Positions 48,523 through 49,846 of a DNA stretch of 49,846 bases are shown piece after piece. A program made the position numbers and the translations under genes. This stretch comes from an uncultured Eubacteriales bacterium. GTDB lineage: Bacteria; Bacillota; Clostridia; Oscillospirales; Oscillospiraceae. Location of the stretch: contig URDG01000020.1 in the NCBI GenBank assembly GCA_900546515.1, forward strand, positions 1-49,846, written 5' to 3'. Below the pieces are notes generated by a model. That model searched no databases. It was given only the letters and a program-made list of their open reading frames with translations, and was not told the DNA's origin. How positions within the stretch are numbered: the stretch's first letter is position 1; every line of letters starts with the position of its first letter.

Positions 48523-48633
48523 TTACAGCGCCACGGGTATTTTTCCGTTGAATTCGGAGTATTCATAGCCCTCTATTGAGAAGCTGTCGCGGGTGAACTT
48601 ATAAAAATCGTCGACCGAGGGATCAATGACAAA
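48523..48633 (-). pseudogene. C-terminal fragment of a minus-strand gene, truncated at the junction
   Basis: Thirty-six codons ending in TAA, reading FVIDPSVDDFYKFTRDSFSI and on to KIPVAL. The reading frame continues rightward only as antisense of lspA, so the 5' part of this gene is missing. I do not recognise the family. Its Ile codons are ATT and ATA, as in the rest of the window left of it, unlike the lspA fragment. Confidence 0.6.
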
Positions 48634-48970
48634 CTTCGGCGCGGCCTTCGGCGTGATGTCCAGCTTCGGCGCGCTGCGCTGGATCTTGCTCATCCTTCTG
48701 ATCGCGTTCACCGCGCTCATGGTGTTCGCCTTCATCAAGGGCTATTTCCGCACCGGCCTCACGAAGGTCTCCGGCGCGCTGCTGCTCGCCGGTCTCCTCG
48801 GCAACGGCATCGACCGCGCGCTCTACGGCTATGTCGTCGATATGTTCGAGCTCGAATTCATGCATTTTGCGGTGTTCAACATCGCCGATATCGCCATCAA
48901 CGTCTGCTGCATCCTCTTTGTGCTGCTCATGCTGCTGCGCAAGGAGCCGGAAAAGCCGAAAGAAACATAA
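48626..48970 (+). pseudogene. lspA: 5'-truncated signal peptidase II (lspA)
   Basis: 114 codons of the prolipoprotein signal peptidase LspA. The fragment begins TNFGAAFGVMSSFGALRW (the xNxGAAFG motif normally near residue 60-70) and contains both catalytic aspartates, in NGIDRALYGYVVDM and FNIADIAI, then the last membrane helix and a Lys/Glu tail. The first two membrane helices and the leading region are gone, so the peptide is unlikely to function. All nine Ile codons are ATC, unlike the ATA-rich genes to the left. The missing 5' end coincides with the truncation of the minus-strand gene, so this is a rearrangement or join. Confidence 0.8.
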
Positions 48971-48974
48971 AAAC

Positions 48975-49016
48975 CGCCCGCCGCACGATCTTTCTGCCGT
49001 GCGGCGGGCGCTGTTT
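48975..49016 (+). terminator. Intrinsic terminator after lspA
   Basis: Thirteen-base arms CGCCCGCCGCACG and CGTGCGGCGGGCG, then CTGTTTTA; short T-run, four bases past the lspA stop. Confidence 0.8.
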
Positions 49017-49032
49017 TAAAGGGAGAAAAACT

Positions 49033-49283
49033 ATGCCGGACTATACCTATCATCCCGATCTTGCGCGCTATGCGCATATGAAGTCCACGCTCTCGCCGTG
49101 GTTCGTGCGCCTGTCCCATGGGCCGATGAAGCTCTTATACGCCGCGCAGCAAAGCGGCGGCGCGAGTATCACCCGATAAAAAACGCCATGCACGGCTATG
49201 ATATCGCGGTAAACAGCGAATTTCTAAGGCCCGTGATGGCGTATCGTATCGAATTTCTGCGCAAGGTTTTTACGGGAAGATAA
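49033..49283 (+). pseudogene. Internally deleted alpha/beta hydrolase
   Basis: The N-terminal stretch MPDYTYHPDLARYAHMKSTL is an alpha/beta-hydrolase (esterase) start, and the 3' stretch AMHGYDIAVNSEF ... RIEFLRKVF is such a protein's usual C-terminal end with the catalytic-His context (MHGYD). About 200-250 residues between them, including the GxSxG nucleophile, are absent. The two parts join near 49160-49175 out of frame: the first frame stops at 49177-49179, while the second continues to 49281-49283. Good ribosome site GGGAGA. A deletion derivative. Confidence 0.7.
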
Positions 49284-49731
49284 AGAGGTGCAGCAGCACC
49301 GCGTTCACAATGCCGAGCAAAATCCCGGCCAGCACCTGAATGGGCGTATGGCCGACAAATTCCTTGAGCTTAACGTCCGTCAGCTTGCCGGAGGAGAGCT
49401 CGTCAAACGCGCGGACGATCTCGTTGATGATGGCGGCCTGCTTGCCGGTCTCGAGCCGGACGCCCATCGCGTCCTTGCAGACGATCACGGCGAGCACCGC
49501 GGCGATGGCAAACTCAAAGGAGTCGAGCCCGTAGACGAATGCCGCAGCCACCGCGAACGAGGAAACGGTCGCGGAGTGGCCGCTCGGCATGCCGCCGTCG
49601 CCGACGAGCCGGGAGAGATCGAACCGGTGCGTGACGAGCGCGTGGATGATCGTTTTGAGCACCTGCGCCCACAGCCACGACGAAATGCCGGTCAGCAAAA
49701 ACTGGTTGGAAATAAGATCACGAAACCACAT
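49270..49731 (-). CDS. Divergent PAP2-family (YuiD-like) membrane protein
   Basis: 153-residue membrane protein with the divergent PAP2 motifs GDGGMPSGHSATVSSFAVAA and CKDAMGVRLETGKQAA, followed by FVGHTPIQVLAGILLGI. Three to four helices. Family members are lipid-phosphate phosphatase-like, but lack full PAP2 catalysis evidence. ATG 49731 with AAGGAAACC upstream is chosen; the ORF track would extend to 49812 over the preceding gene. Its 3' end overlaps the remnant hydrolase by 14 bases. In Clostridia it often stands between ispA and dxs. Confidence 0.85.
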   Translation of the reverse strand: MWFRDLISNQFLLTGISSWLWAQVLKTIIHALVTHRFDLSRLVGDGGMPSGHSATVSSFAVAAAFVYGLDSFEFAIAAVLAVIVCKDAMGVRLETGKQAAIINEIVRAFDELSSGKLTDVKLKEFVGHTPIQVLAGILLGIVNAVLLHLFIFP

Positions 49732-49846
49732 GGTTTCCTTCGCCTCCTGTGCTTTCTGTATCGGAAGAAGGCGCACGCAGATCGTCGAGCGATTCTTCGC
49801 GCGTCTGCACATAATCGCTGTGCGCGAGCCGGAACGCGGCGATCCG
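49718..49846 (-). CDS. Partial gene, C-terminal end (runs off the window)
   Basis: An open minus-strand frame of 42 codons enters from the right edge, AFRLAHSDYVQTREESLDDL then RAPSSDT and a Gly-rich end, stopping at TGA 49718-49720, overlapping the PAP2 start by 14 bases. Not identified. Coupled translation with the PAP2 gene is likely. Confidence 0.5.
   Translation of the reverse strand, partial: RIAAFRLAHSDYVQTREESLDDLRAPSSDTESTGGEGNHVVS

Noticed and set aside
1..49846. CRISPR arrays, tRNA/rRNA genes, insertion sequences, prophage or integrase
   Set aside because: None could be seen on either strand; no spaced repeats, no tRNA-like cloverleaf or transposase motif was found by eye.

Overview
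The window looks like a chromosomal segment of a spore-forming, anaerobic, gut-type Clostridia (Bacillota), probably Oscillospiraceae-like. This rests on the sporulation genes yabP and yabQ beside divIC and an S1-domain gene, a butyryl-CoA:acetate-type CoA-transferase, strong Shine-Dalgarno sites, a fairly GC-rich base composition with heavy use of ATA and AGA/AGG codons, and lantibiotic-immunity-type transporters. The family is inference; no rRNA, tRNA or phage marker is present.

Layout. 0.1-1.6 kb: sporulation/division cluster (yabP, yabQ, divIC-like, S1 protein). 1.7-4.8 kb: CoA-transferase, rpiB-type isomerase, membrane-anchored glycoside-hydrolase-like protein. 4.8-7.4 kb, minus strand: patatin-moaA-moaC operon. 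7.5-11 kb: small DUF1653-like gene, a tiny minus-strand gene with its own promoter and terminator, marR-MATE efflux pair, zinc dipeptidase. 11.1-16.9 kb: a 1785-residue secreted protein behind a cobalamin riboswitch. Its DUF4430 domain and alpha/alpha-toroid resemble the two domains of animal intrinsic factor/transcobalamin; this is the most striking locus. 17-21.4 kb: flavodoxin-ferredoxin protein, coiled-coil membrane protein, small orphan gene, GH20 hexosaminidase. 21.5-26 kb: two-component system divergent from a three-gene ABC transporter of the lantibiotic self-protection type. 26-31.7 kb: thrE exporter, VOC protein, decayed acetyltransferase, a tetR gene lacking a normal start codon, hxlR/flavin-protein pair, and a macrodomain-SirTM pair (reversible ADP-ribosylation). 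31.7-35 kb: esterase, an orphan structured RNA candidate, and upp-tsaB-tsaE. 35-39.2 kb: FtsW/RodA-like gene, second CoA-transferase, YbaK/ProX-type editing protein, tetR. 39.3-48.5 kb: DUF4914-like ATP-binding protein, a MacB-type ABC exporter with two different adaptors, and a GT39-like membrane glycosyltransferase.

Near 48.63 kb the sequence changes abruptly. A minus-strand gene that has lost its 5' part abuts a plus-strand lspA that has also lost its 5' part, and Ile codon choice changes. The last 1.2 kb (lspA fragment, internally deleted hydrolase, divergent-PAP2 gene, a partial gene) may come from a rearrangement or an assembly join.

Regulatory themes: 11-bp-spaced TTTAA-type direct repeats occur both between the two-component system and its ABC transporter and in front of the dual-adaptor exporter, suggesting one OmpR-family regulon. 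Many promoters are compact sigma-A types read directly from sequence. Two genes (tetR at 28.2 kb, FtsW/RodA at 35.1 kb) appear to start at ATA.
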